From: Pyrrhoderma lamaoense
Lineage: Eukaryota > Basidiomycota > Agaricomycetes > Hymenochaetales > Hymenochaetaceae
NCBI GenBank assembly: GCA_002794735.1
Contig: NBAZ01000006.1
Span: 1 to 64,000 of the forward strand
Direction: 5' to 3'
Length of the DNA stretch: 64,000 bases
Shown: piece by piece, positions 52,780 through 64,000 of the stretch
How the letters are laid out: each line of letters opens with the position of its first letter
Position numbering within the stretch: position 1 is the first letter of the stretch
Position numbers and translations under genes: made by a program
The notes under the pieces: model-generated
What the model was told of the DNA's origin: nothing
The model's database searches: none
What the model saw: the letters and a program-made list of their open reading frames with translations, nothing else

Positions 52780-53008
52780 TGTTAACTCTCTCTCTCTCAC
52801 CTCCCCACCTTTATCTTCTTTCCGCTTCTTTTTTTTTCTTATTTTTTGCATCATCAAATACCAGAAAACCAGGAAAAAATATACTCTTTCCGTCTGGTTC
52901 TTTTGTGCCATTCTTGTTTCTTGATGTATCGTACGTTATTTTCTTTCTTTCTTTGTGTTTTGGTGACCTCCATGTTCACATTTATGCCTCTCTCTGTCTC
53001 GGTTTTCT

Positions 53009-53009
53009 T

Positions 53010-53046
<37 letters not shown>

Positions 53047-53047
53047 A
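53009..53047. repeat. CT microsatellite
   Basis: Nearly uninterrupted CT units, part of the pyrimidine-rich tract. Confidence 0.85.
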
Positions 53048-54209
53048 TATTTTTGTGTGCGTACTACGACTGTTTTATGGCGGATGTATATATATGGTAC
53101 ATAAAACATACCAAAAAAAATGTCCTCCGCCGGTTCGGGGTGGTATCACCAAAAAAATATTCCATTTCTCTATCCTAACTGTTTTTCTTCTCTTTTCTTC
53201 CACTATCTTCCCCTTTACACTTCATACTTCGTACTCATCTACAATAGCTTTGTAACGGCTCCTTCTTTCCTTTCATTCTCTTCGTTTTCGTTAAGATGTC
53301 CTCCCCTCCCCCTTTTTCCATTGATCACTGATTCAATTACCCATTTGGCACTTTGGCTTCGGACTGATCGAATGATTCTATCATCTCTCCCCACCCCTTT
53401 TTCCGTTTATGTGTGTTTTTGTGTATTGTGCTCTTGCACCTTTTGTTTCTTACTTTCTACATCGGTTTTTTTCATCCGTCTTTTATATATTCGGTTTGTT
53501 CAGAAAACTTGATGAATTGAAAGCGTATAACATCTTAACTTACTTCTACTTTCTTCCCTTTCCTATCCTTCGCTCCCCTCCACCACCCTCCTTTTCATCA
53601 TTTTTGTCGTGCTACTTCTTTTTGTCACAAAAAGCACGTTGAGTGCATCACATACAAGACACAAGACGCAAAACGTCCCTCCCTATCTCCCTTCTTTCCT
53701 CCCCTCTTCTTTCCTGCCCCCATCTTTTTCTTCCCCTGCAATTATTAGAACATACATAGACCCACATTCATTTGTTTTTCGTATATAGAATTTAGTTGTG
53801 TCACGTCATCTTTTCGTACGTTTGACCTTCCCCCTTTTTCACTCTTTTGACTTTTTTCCCTCTCCCCCCCCCCCCCCTTTGCAATTCAACTTTTTTTTGT
53901 GCGAACTCTGAACTTGCATACCTTGTTCTACTACCACCCCTGATACATGTTTTGCTTTCATAATCCATTTTTTTCTTACCATCTCACGCATTCCACATTC
54001 CATCCAACCATCCATCCGTCTGTTTATCCATTTCTTTCTCACCCCCCCCCCCATCCATTCAGACTTTACTTGTTTTTGTTTTGAACACATTTAACATTGT
54101 GTTATAGATCCCAGATCCCAGATCCCACTCCACTTTTTACGACAGTTTATCGTTACGCACACAACTACACATATGCATATGCATTTCTTCATCTCTCTCT
54201 GCTCTCTCC

Positions 54210-54233
54210 GTCTCTCTCTCTCTCTCTCTCTCT
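54210..54233. repeat. CT microsatellite
   Basis: About twelve CT units within the same pyrimidine-rich tract. Confidence 0.85.
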
Positions 54234-54830
54234 TTTTGGGTGTGTCACCCGTCTTCTATTCGGACTTTCACCTCCCTTTGTGCTTCCCCCCCTCCCTCCT
54301 GCACGGGTCGCCATTCCTACACTGTAACCGTAACTCCTTCCTATGGGATCTTGGTTGTATTAGAAGGCGCTATGTGGGGAAGGGGAAGGGAAAGCATTTT
54401 CATGGGTTGATTTTTAACTATCAAAACACTTTTTTCATTTATTTATGACAACTTCATTATCATTTTTCTCTCTTTCTCCCCCCTTATCCTTTTCGCCCCC
54501 CTGTCTCCAACTTATTTTCTTTATCCCTCCTCCTCCTTTTATCCATATTCATCACATACCACCAACCCTCTATCGTATTTAGTATACTACTAATTTATAC
54601 TAGTCTTATATTAGCGTTTTCGGGTACTTTTGTTTACCCCCCCCCTAGTCCTTGAGTCTTGGAGAATATAATTTGGTTATATATAATATATAGTTACATA
54701 GATCCCGTCGTTATGGGGGATCTCTGTGTGTATGTGTGTTTTTCCGCCGTTATCATTACCGTTTTATAGTTGTTGATGATGTTGTAGTTTTTCAATCTGA
54801 GAACACGTCTATTTATATTTGATTGTGCAT

Positions 54831-55686
54831 ATGGAGCCTATTTCTTTCCTCAGAGCTGAGAGCAGGATTCGTGTTGGTGTAAGCCTTTTTCACATTCTTC
54901 TACAATTCATAGCCATTGTCCTGGCTCTTCCTCTGGTTCTTCTTTTCTTTCTGCAAGGACCTACTCAAGAAGGGACAGCGTATTTTAGGCCTTGGGTACG
55001 ATGATATGAGGAATATACCCAACATTCACTTGCATAGAAGCCTTTTCCAACCTGTCCGTTATCTTGTTATTTCCATAGGCTCAAGAAGAGTTCGTGAAAC
55101 GTTTTTTGCTCTGGCTATCCGTTATGATTGAGTTATATACGCCAATTAGCAAAGTAGGTTGAGAACCGAAAGAAAGGATAACAGTGTAGAGATAATACTC
55201 AATCAGGAATAAGCCAAAATGAGCGAGATTGGTTCAGAGATACTGTATTAAGCGACCTTTCTCGACATCTTGAATCACTACTCTCTTATCCATCCGTTTC
55301 TCAATGGTTTCAATTCTGATACTTAGCTTGTACGCAAATTTTAGCTATAAAATTACTCTTTTGGGAGTTGCTTTAGCTACGTAGTGTTGCGAATATTGGA
55401 GCAGTATGGAGAACTGTATTATCCTCCTTACACAGACATGCCATCAGTGTGATTCCACTCATTTATTAGCCACGTCATGAAGGTTCGAATTCTTTTGATC
55501 TATCTTGAATATCTTTATGAATGATTGTGAACGCAAGTTATATCAATCATATCAGATCTTCTCTTCGGCTTTATCTTCGCTTGTTTCGCCCTGAACGTGC
55601 GTTATGATCCTTGTGATCCTCATGATGTCGTGTATGTCTACGCGATCATGTGTTTGAGCGCGGATGAGGTGAGTTGCTACTACTAG
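54831..55686 (+). CDS. Probable small multi-pass membrane protein (MARVEL-like)
   Basis: No single long ORF exists, but spliced exons look coding. Exon 1 (54831-54995) starts MEPISFLRAESRIRVG and contains a membrane helix, FHILLQFIAIVLALPLVLLF, ending at PW before gtacga. Exon 2 (55079-55153), AQEEFVKRFLLWLSVMIELY, is hydrophobic and ends before gtaggt. A later exon from 55556 reads LLFGFIFACFALNVRYDPCD then VVYVYAIMCLSADE. It can either splice at gtgagt (55669) or read to TAG at 55684. One or more middle exons (about 55380-55490) are unresolved. The pattern of short helices resembles fungal four-helix MARVEL-type proteins, but that is only a resemblance. Start, end and exon count are provisional. 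Confidence 0.4.
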
Positions 55687-56136
55687 ATACATATACATGT
55701 ACATCAAATAACGCTAGTAAATTCGGAGACTCGGACGAGCTATGTCATGCTGCTATAAAGATACACTAGCTAGAGATGAGTGAATTTGCGAGCCTGAGGG
55801 ATTTGGAGCTCCCTTTCCCCCCACTCTTTGTACATTCGGCTTTTGAGAATCTCAGCTCGGCACTTCTCTCTATCACTACCAACTTCCGTTTGGGTCTCCT
55901 TAGTTCTAAGTACTGCGATTCTTAGGTCCTTGGCTTAGTCTTAAACACCCTACTCAATTAAATTCGAAAGAAGCGACATAGTATTTGTAGTCATATTTGG
56001 AAACTCGAAGCTTGTCTCGACGCAACAGAGATACACAAGTAGAAGCACTCCTGAATCAGAAGTGTCCACAACACAATCAATAATAAAACTACGATTTGAA
56101 AAAAGGGGAAGAGAAGGCTCCGGACTGTGTAGCAGG
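55687..56136. other. Intergenic before the GH92 gene
   Basis: No exon recognised. The region just ahead of ATG 56137 is purine-rich (aaaaaggggaagagaaggc) and no clear TATA box was seen. Confidence 0.4.
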
Positions 56137-59100
56137 ATGAGGTCTCAGAGGTCTAAATTCGTATCCTTTCTCCCTCTCTTCTATTTAGTGCTTCTGCTAC
56201 AAGTGGTAGGAGTGGTCGAAGCCGGACGTTGACTAGTTTGGTGAATCTATTCATTGGGACGGAGACGGGGGCAAATGGTGGGAGTGGAGGGAATGCATTT
56301 CCGGGTGCTGCTGTACCACATGCTATGGCTAAGGTTCGTTCATCTAATCAGCTTCATCCTAAGCAACTTCCTTTAATTGGGCCTCTGGGTCCATTATCTC
56401 TAACGGTGCATACCTCTGGCGGCGGAACTATTTCGACCGTCATTTACAAGCTTAGTAGGCGGCGGTGCAGCAGTCACACTAATTTATTTTTTCTCATTTT
56501 GTTGCTGTGACATTATAACCGAGAGTATGCCAAGCTGATATATGTCTGAAATCTTCGTTTCTATTTTATTTGTTTTCAGGTTGGCATTGATGTGGACACT
56601 ACTCCGAGGCAAGCTGGGTATATAGCCGATAATTCTTCGATAACAGGTAAGTCCGAACTGGCGATGGTGATCATTGATGTTACATTATTTTCCCCCCTCC
56701 TCCTCCACTGTGGTTGCGCATGAAAGTTTCATACCCATCCAGTACATATAACATTAAGCAGTCGATGTGGATTCTTGCTCATGCTGACCATGTCATATTG
56801 TTGAATTACTTTTCCCAATTCATCGAGTAGTTCTCTGTGTGTGCTGTTAAGCTCAAAGCTAATCATCAAATGTAGGTATCTCGTTGATGCATGATGAAGG
56901 GACCGGTGGGAATACTGCTGGTGGATATGGTATTTTTCCACTCTTTCCGCTAGCTGGGTGCAGCTTTGAGAATTGCCCAGTTGGTTTGGAAGCAAGAAAG
57001 GCTTTACGGGCCGCTGGTACTGATGGTTAGTATATTGAATTTTCTTTGCTCGTGATAAGATCTAATATTACGATTCTGTGGCCTTCTTTGATTTGTGATA
57101 TAATGTGCATATTATGCATATGTTTGTTACCCACACGCATATATTGAGAAATCTAGCTGCTACCCCTGGTTACTTTACATCGACCTTCGTAAATGGAATC
57201 AAGCTAGAGACGACATCAACTCGACGGGCGGGGTTGATTCGATTTACGTATCCTTCTGGATCAAATAACACTCTTATTGTGGTAGATCTCACGAATGACT
57301 TGCAGCGATCTTTTGAAGGTGGAAGTCTCAATATCAGTAGTTCCTCGAGCCGCGTCACATTGTCTGGGACTTTCTTGCAGGTTTGTCATATATTTTAGTT
57401 TCTCTTTCAAGAAATCCCACATGAACACAATAATACATTATTATATATAGAGCTATGGGACCGATAATTACACAGCATTTGCTTGCTATGACTTCGCACC
57501 ACCCGCAAGTGGGAGTAGCAACCAAGCTCTTTCTCAATACGGAACATACCAATCCGCCAGTTCTTCGGCCCCGACTAACATCTCTATCACACAAAATTCG
57601 ACATCATTATCATTCGCGGGTACGAACTCGCCACAGACAACTCAAGCTGGGGCGCTCTTAACAATTGAATCTTCTTCCGAGACTCCCTCTATCGTGGCTA
57701 GGTTTGGCATCTCGTTCATAAATACAGAGCAAGCCTGCTCAAATGCTGAAGAGGAAGTACCTACTTGGGATTGGGATGCTGTTCAGAGTGCATCCGAAAG
57801 TAAATGGGAAGAAGTTTTGGGACGAGTAGAAATAAATACTGAAGCAGAAAACTCAACTGTTGTTGAGCTGCTATATTCATCTGTGCGCCTTTCTATCAGT
57901 ATACTGGCCAATTGTGGTACTTATTTTCTACTTTCGTTAACTCGTCCAGTTATACCGCTCTCAACTTGTTCCTGCTAATATGACTGATGAAAACCCATAT
58001 TGGGACTCCCCATATCCGTTCTATGATGCTCTGTTTTGGTAATAGCATCTTCGTCTATATTAACAGGAGTATTTTTTAATATATATCACAAAGCTCTTGG
58101 GACACATTCAGAACGGTCCACCCACTCCTTTCTCTTACATCTCCCAGGGAATGGGCAGAAATTGTCAATGCATACGTAGATGGGTGGAGGGACTCCGGTA
58201 AATTTGTTACTATCTTATGCATGAGTTGTTTCTTTGTTTTCTGATTCTTGTTTTCAGGTTATATCCCGGAGTGTCGTGCAAACACAAAGAAGTGAGGCGT
58301 CAGCGTTTCTTATCCCCGGCTATATAGTTTATTAAACATTGACAGGGGATATGTGCAAGGTGGAAGCGATGGAATGCCTATTCTTGGAGACTTTGCTGCT
58401 AAATATGGTACTCATGCTAGCGATCTTGGGGTGCCAATAGATGACTTGTATCAAGCCTTGGTCGATACAGCGGAAAATACGGTTTGTCTTGTTATAATAC
58501 ACATCCACACCTTCATTGCTGAACGAAGTTATCAAATTATCAGCCCCCGAACTGGTACATGGGTAAGGTCCTGTTACATCTTAATGAGAAATGGCTAAAA
58601 TAAATCAACATCTTCCAGTCGGTCGACAGAATACTGCTTGGAAAACGTTTAACTACATACCTACCGACTGGACTGATCCCGTGGATCAACTGGGCTTCCT
58701 ACTCGAGAAGCTTCACGTGCCCTGGAAGTACGTACTTATTAGCCTTCCCTGTAAAGAAACATGTTAATTTTCCTCAGTATGCTGTGGGTGACTTTGCTGT
58801 ACGACAAGCAGCACTGGCTCTGGGAAAATCCTCGGACGATGTAGCCAAGTATACAAACAGATCAATGAATTTCCTTAATCATTGGGACCCAAGCGTTACT
58901 AGTGATGGTTTCACTGGGTTCTCTCAAAGACGTTTCCCGGTATGCCTATATTACCTATGAGCACGGTTGTGGTCCTGAGTTGAGTAAAATAGAACGGATC
59001 ATTTGCCTTTAGTGACCCGGTCGACTGTTCTCCCGTAGATACTGTAGGTCATTCTTGCGCCAGAGGAACTGATAACAATGTCGGATTTTACGAATGTGAG

Positions 59101-59865
59101 CCTCGAATTTAATTATGAAGATTATCTCCTGAGTCAATATACTATACAGCCTCTTCGTGGGAATATAGCTTTTTTGCGCCACATTCCATGTCATCAATAG
59201 TAGAGCTTATGGGCGGAAACGATACTTTCATAAACAGGACTACACATTATTTCGAGAAAGGTTACTTCCTTGCGGGTAATGAACCGTCTTTCTCCATGCC
59301 TTGGGCATTTCATTATGCGAACCGTCCGGACCTGTCAATACTGAGAGTGAGGGATGTTGTTTTCTCTAATTTCAATACCGGGATAGGTGGTGTAAGTAAT
59401 TCTTTCTGTCACTCCTTTTATAGTACTAAACTATCACACTCTTCTTTTCTAAAGATACCCGGAAACGATGACAGTGGGGCAATGGCTGCACTTCTGACTT
59501 TTCATATTCTTGGTCTATATCCCGTACCGGCTTCAAAGCAGTTGTTACTCGGGTCCCCTCTTGTCTCATCATATACCATTCACAATAATTTCTTTGGTAC
59601 TTCGACAAAGTTCACCGTATCTGGTTTCGACCCTTCGTCTGTCTCAGCAAATCCAGGGCAGGAAAGCAGCTTATATGTCAAGAGTGTGACTATTAATGGA
59701 GTGACCCATGATTCACTGTGTTGGATTTCGTTTGATGATGTTGTTGGTGGTGGAGAGATCGTGATTACCGTTGACAGTGACGCTAATGCCGCCGACGAGA
59801 GGGGATGTGGTAGCTCAGAGAATGCGCTGCCGGACTCACTTGCAACAGGGGGATTCTCAGCATAA
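56137..59865 (+). CDS. GH92 alpha-mannosidase, secreted
   Basis: Family 92 enzymes are calcium-dependent exo-alpha-mannosidases acting on mannans and N-glycans. ATG 56137 gives a clear signal peptide (FVSFLPLFYLVLLLQVVGVV, cleavage near EAG). After one frame repair near 56228 comes LTSLVNLFIGTETGANGGSG. Family segments are GNAFPGAAVPHAMAKVGID, GISLMHDEGTGGNTAGGYG, AATPGYFTSTFVNGIKLETT, RAGLIRFTYPSGSNNTLI, FRTVHPLLSLTSPREWAEIV, IPECRANTKKGYVQGGSDG and TREASRALEYAVGDFAVRQ. SSWEYSFFAPHS (about 59149) holds the acid glutamate. Calcium and base residues are in GNDDSGAM (about 59461). The protein ends DSLATGGFSA, TAA 59863. Another frame break near 58700 (before TREASRALE) fits one missing base. 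Introns are numerous. N-glycosylation sites are frequent, as expected for a secreted enzyme. Confidence 0.94.
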
Positions 59866-60223
59866 GGATATCAAATTTGGAAATTTCATAAATTCCTCTC
59901 ATACATGTACTTAGCAATTGGATGAAACCTGGATATAGTGATAGATGAATAAAACCATTTGGTCTCATCTCAGCTTATTGCTCTACCATTTTAGATAGCT
60001 TTTAGTAAAGTACGACGGCCAATAACTAGCTGAATGGGCTACAGTTGCAAGTAGTGGTCTCAAGCTATGTAGCGAAGTCACCTCAAGATTTTGCTTACTA
60101 ATATAGATAGCATTCTCTATTCATGATGAGCTTATTGAATTACAAGTAACTACAACTACTACTGAACTCTGCTCAGAAAACACTTTTTCACCTGTTTTGA
60201 TTCACACTCAAATACAAGTGAAG
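59866..60223. other. Intergenic between GH92 and CUE1
   Basis: AT-rich 3' flank and a short promoter. No TATA box is clear; caccctgtttt-like pyrimidine-rich leader precedes ATG 60224. Confidence 0.4.
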
Positions 60224-61193
60224 ATGGGTGAAATTATCAATGTAATCGTGGCTATCAGTGTCATCTATCTTGTTGTTCGTTGGGCAACGTCATCAAGTGA
60301 ATCTCCTGAAGACAGAAACATTCGTATAGCACTGGGTTTCCGACCAAAGAAAGTCACCCCTGAGATGGTGTGTCCTCAAGCCATTATTGTCATATAATCT
60401 CTATAATATAAACATTCTTGTCCCTGGCATCTTGTGTGCGAATGTATGCAGGTGGACACTATATCTACTATGTTCCCAGATATGCCAAGGTAGATCCCGT
60501 TTTCTGAGTTTGCTTTTCCAGTTTGCCTTAGATTTCTTAACGAAATTATCTCATAGATCAAACATACACTATGATCTACTAAGGACGGGGGATGTTGAGG
60601 CGACAACGAACAAAGTTATTGAACGTGGTTTTCTCGATGTGGTACGTTTGCTCCCTTTCCTCAGGTAGACACTTCCCAGTCTTACGTAGCATGCACATGC
60701 ACAAAAAATTCGTGACTCAAAATGTCTGTCTGTACTTAGCCACCTACAGGTTACTTCCGTGTCTATCCACGTACCAACGATCCTTTGACACGCGTTGCAA
60801 GCCCGAATTCGGTGTCAAATGGGGCTGCGTCAACATCGTCATATTCTTCCGGAGCAAGAAGCAAACAAGCGCCTTCCTTGATTGAACGGTTCAAGCTTGA
60901 GGACAGAATTGCTAGCCCAGGCACTGAAGATGGATTGTTGGCGAAATCGCCAGAAGAGGCAGGAGGGAAGGCAACTTGGGAAACAACAGCGAAGCAAAGA
61001 GAAGCAAGTTTACGCGAGCGGAAAGCACAGATGATCTTGGCGGCTCGTAGGTGTGTTGCTTTTCCGTCTTGCTTCTCCTTCTTTCTCTCTAGGAACTACC
61101 ATGAGTTTGTTGACATCATCTATATTCCATAGACGATTGATTGAGCAACAAAAATCTACAATATCCAACCCTACGCCAGCTACTTCAAGTTAA
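60224..61193 (+). CDS. CUE1: CUE1-like ER membrane protein (ERAD, E2 anchor)
   Basis: Cue1 anchors and activates the ubiquitin-conjugating enzyme Ubc7 at the ER membrane for ER-associated degradation. ATG 60224 gives MGEIINVIVAISVIYLVVRW, an N-terminal membrane anchor. The CUE domain follows in pieces across introns at about 60368-60452, 60491-60556 and 60642-60749: VTPEMVDTISTMFPDMPRSN, IHYDLLRTGDVEATTNKVIE and RGFLDV. The MFP signature and the di-leucine LL are both present. GYFRVYPRTND, a Ser-rich linker and RFKLEDRIASPGTEDG lead to a helical C-terminus, REASLRERKAQMILAARR, then RLIEQQKSTISNPTPATSS after the last intron. This helix is where the Ubc7-binding region lies in Cue1. The join at the third intron (DV to GYF) needs one missing base. 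TAA is at 61191. About 210 residues, as expected. Confidence 0.85.
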
Positions 61194-61927
61194 ACTGTTA
61201 TCAACACAAAATCACTTTGTACTTTCCAATAATCAGATTTTTCCGCTTGTTATTGTTTTCATAGGTATCGTTAATTAATCTAGATGCTGCAGACAGTCCA
61301 GCAAACGTTAGCTAATTCTACTCTTCCTTACGTATGTTGTTGTGCATTTAGAGGGCTCACATAGTAAGAATGAGATTGTATGTATATTTATTAAAATAGG
61401 ATTCCTAGCCTATATACCATTTTGTCTGGTTCTTAGTTATTAAAAGTTTTGTCTGGGTTCCATACTGTCATCATCCAAGAGTTCGGCTTGATCTCGGGAG
61501 CTCAATACATATTTTTACGCTTCCATCATATGCTAACGGACGTGATGATGTGCCCAAGTAAAAAGGAGATGCTCAATGACTTCTCTCAAGTATAATCCAA
61601 CGCACAGATATTTTCTAAATACGAGTCGTGTTTGGCAGCCTCACAAATTTTCTTTCTATCACTAATGCTCTGTCGGGAGTTAGCATACTTCCTTCTGCTC
61701 ATCTCATCAAAGTTATAATATAAAGCTGTCAGCCACGTGAGGACTCAATCCTCATAGTCTCAAATTCTGTGCATCGAGACTAAGAGTAAACTTATATCTG
61801 ATTGTCGTTCCCATAAGAGTTTCTATCTAGAGAGTTCAATTAATGCAGAATCACTATTTATTTTGTATCAACTTTTCAGATTTTTCATCGGAGTTTGTAA
61901 ATTTATCCTCTCCATATAGTAGATTGT
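61194..61927. other. Convergent intergenic
   Basis: AT-rich DNA between CUE1 and family member C. No exon recognised. It may hold 3' UTRs of both. Confidence 0.4.
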
Positions 61928-62946
61928 TTAGAAGAATTTACCTAACTCTGCGGGAACATAGAATTCTCCACAACATCCAGGTTTAATATCCATTATGATC
62001 ATCTGATAGTCTTGGTCTTGCTTGTTGATCACTCTCTCACTGCCTAAATCTGATAGGATAGTTCTCATGAGATGAAGACAACCAAAACCATTTGCACTAC
62101 TTAGGAAACGATTTCTTCCCTTCCCCTATATCAACTTTGCGAGATCACCTACGGTGTATTTATTGATTGTCTTAAAGTTGTATCCAAAAACTGGCTGATT
62201 TGAAGTGGAATTTTTCCACGTTCTCAAACTGGTTGATCGTTCACCATCAGTAAGCGAAGATAGGGTTAGATAAATCATAGGGACGTACAACATCTGTATA
62301 CAGACGGAGTCTTTCTTCCTTTCAAACTGTTTGAAATCTTCATCCGCGATTCCACCGTCGAATACGACATAACGGAATTGTTGTTCTTGTGGTTGGGCAG
62401 GAACAGGGGCAGGTGTTGTGTTATTTGCTTTGGACATATTGGATGTTGCTGCACTTGCATGTTTAGTAGCTGTTAGAGTAGATGTGGCGGTTGTAGAACT
62501 GCCAGCCGCAGTTATTTTCTTGGGCCCAGCTGATGATCCAATGGCACTAGCCCTCGCAGTACTGGCTGAAGAACTAGTAGTAGCTCTGCCTTTGGATTGG
62601 GAGTGCCTTTTTGGTTACCAACGGTTTCAGCTGGGTTCAAATCTTTCTTTGGCTTGGGAAGGGCACGGCTGAAGGTTTGAAACCAGCGTACAGCTTCCTT
62701 TCCCTTCTTAGGAACCAGATTGGAAGGGCCTTTTTGCTTATCAATGGCTCCAGCTGGTTTCAAATTTTCTTGCTTGGGGTTTGGTGTAGGAAGGGCACAT
62801 TGGAGGAGTATAAACCAGTGTAAAACGGTTTTGCCATGTTGTGTATGCCTTGCACGTTTCGCTAGAAAGCGCACCTCATTAATGACTAGTGGCTCTAGTC
62901 TACGTTCTACTTTCAGCTTGCGCTCTACAACTTCAATTTTCGACAT
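61928..62946 (-). CDS. Unrecognised family, member C (interrupted)
   Basis: Third member of the family also found at 15373 and 16438, on the opposite strand and about 45 kb away. ATG 62946 gives MSKIEVVERKLKVERRLEPL; block 1 ends KTVLHWFILLQC, as in members A and B. The linker is Lys/Pro-rich, then Ser/Thr/Ala-rich, with a frame break near 62560 that fits one missing base. Block 2 is QFRYVVFDGGIADEDFKQFE. A 63-nt phase-2 intron, 62229-62291, lies where B has its intron. Block 3 reads FGYNFKTINKYTVGDLAKLI, then an in-frame TAG near 62130, then in the same frame GFGCLHLMRTILSDLGSERV and a C-terminus ending GEFYVPAELGKFF with TAA at 61928. Member B ends DKYFIPGGKGTFF. The TAG makes the copy either a pseudogene, a truncated protein, or a readthrough case. 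Confidence 0.55.
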
Positions 62947-64000
62947 TTTCTAGCACCCTATTCTAGAACCTACATCAATGAAGAAAGGACAAGATATAGT
63001 CATACTACTTTGATGTACATGCACATTGCTATGTGACATAATTAATCTTGTACTTCAAATGTACTATCGATTCGCCCCTTGGTATGAAGTGAATTTCCAT
63101 TAGTACGTTTTTGTTGTTCCTTTGTGATGCTTAAAGAACTCTAGATCTATATTGCAAGCAAACCACCATAATTAATCTGGCCAAATGCCTTAATCAGATG
63201 AATTTATGAGTTTCTTGTCGAAAAAGGTGTATTCAAGCGAAGTTACAGTATATCTCAAGGGAGAAACGTGTCAGATCTTCAAAATCTTCAGTTACAGGAC
63301 AATAGGGATTACGATCGACATTACCAGTTCTAGTAGTTCTACATGATATGCGTTTCCTAATTAGCTCCGCTAAATTGTATCTGGCGTCCTTTACTATTTA
63401 TTAGTATATCCGCTATGTGAAGGCTTTGCGTTATCTTCACATCTTGGCCATCCAACCATGACTCTGGCATCTCATATGTTTTGTGCGTTGCGCTGACAAG
63501 TATCGTTTCCACTCACAAGATAACCTCAGACCCAATTTATCCAGAATATATGTGCGAGGAGATGTCGCATTCTCTCTCAGTCTCACATATCCACTTGTGG
63601 AAACCTCAAGCACATAAACAGGAACGAATGTCTATTTATATCAATCCCCTTTACCTAAGTATTAGCTGGACTTGCTAAACAACACAAGTTTTAAGCAAAG
63701 TAGCATTAGCTCGCTTGTGGCTTTCTTCATTCTGATATTGCTTGTCAGATACTAAGAATTGCTTCCTCAATAAAAATGGCGGGAATCAGCAGAAAAGGAG
63801 CGCACCTTCGCTTCCGTTGCATCCAAGAGAAAGGTCCAAAAATACTTTTGTCATTTCAACATCACATCCCATTCACTGTTACGACACCGTAGAATGTGCA
63901 GACGTCAGTATCGAGTCTTAGAAGTTCACCCATTGATAAAGAAGAGGATGAAGATGTAGTGATCTCGTGATTCTTCTATAGCTCTCACCGCTAGCTTCAC
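62947..64000. other. Intergenic at window end
   Basis: No exon recognised in the last kilobase. A 65-codon frame at 63481-63678 has no family resemblance. The promoter of family member C (read leftwards) should lie in 62950-63200. Confidence 0.4.

Larger units (their letters stand above)
52780..54830. other. Pyrimidine-rich intergenic tract
   Basis: About 1.9 kb after the bestrophin stop in which the plus strand is dominated by C and T, with CT microsatellites at 53009-53047 and 54210-54233 and C runs near 53864-53878 and 54041-54053. Long open frames here exist because stop codons need purines. No exon or RNA gene is recognised. Confidence 0.6.

Noticed and set aside
52725..53642. Four overlapping plus-strand ORFs of 77-176 codons
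   Set aside because: They are leucine/serine/phenylalanine-rich translations of pyrimidine tracts and CT repeats, where stops are depleted; no family pattern and no consistent frame.
55478..55500. ggttcgaattc, resembling a tRNA T-arm
   Set aside because: No matching acceptor stem, D-arm or anticodon arm in the flanking bases.

Overview
The window reads as chromosomal DNA of a filamentous basidiomycete, most likely an Agaricomycete. Genes are split by many short GT..AG introns (about 48-80 nt). The family content fits: an AROM protein, a FunK1 fungal-type kinase, a Zn2Cys6 factor with a fungal_trans domain, fungal GH92 and GH95 enzymes, and a bestrophin-type channel. No prokaryotic features, CRISPR array, rRNA, tRNA or recognisable transposase or reverse transcriptase was seen.

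Layout, left to right. 1-2461: 3' part of ARO1 (shikimate kinase, dehydroquinase, shikimate dehydrogenase). 3116-5783: FunK1-type kinase, with a decayed copy of its 3' third near 7150-7800. 9072-11651: ferric reductase. 12759-15008: monocarboxylate-type MFS transporter. 15373-16305 and 16438-17248: two tandem members of an unrecognised gene family; a third lies at 61928-62946 on the minus strand. 18394-21748: GH95 alpha-L-fucosidase. 22296-24259: NYN-domain protein. 25628-28337 (-): Zn2Cys6 transcription factor, head to head with a phosphotransferase-like protein at 29611-31453. 32126-34263 (-): ribose-5-phosphate isomerase, divergent from the tiny TFIIH subunit TFB5 (35138-35589). 37085-42327 (-): large leucine-rich-repeat protein. 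44506-45661 (-): succinate dehydrogenase iron-sulfur subunit, divergent from an Old Yellow Enzyme homologue (46202-48003) that is followed by a decayed copy of its own last exon. 50098-52779: bestrophin-like channel, followed by about 1.9 kb of pyrimidine-rich DNA. 54831-55686: probable small membrane protein. 56137-59865: GH92 alpha-mannosidase. 60224-61193: CUE1-like ER protein.

Functionally this is ordinary housekeeping (aromatic amino acids, pentose phosphates, respiration, TFIIH, ERAD) mixed with nutrient-acquisition genes (ferric reductase, transporter, fucosidase, mannosidase) and lineage-specific families (FunK1 and the unrecognised three-copy family). I see no biosynthetic cluster.

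Two window-wide observations matter most. First, nearly every gene, including essential ones, is interrupted by frame breaks. Every break I could resolve except one restores with a single missing base, which points to base-deletion errors in the assembly rather than to pseudogenes. Second, the three-copy family has a conserved three-block architecture and a conserved phase-2 intron. Two members carry an in-frame stop at almost the same place, with homology resuming in frame after it. This family is the best candidate for something undescribed.
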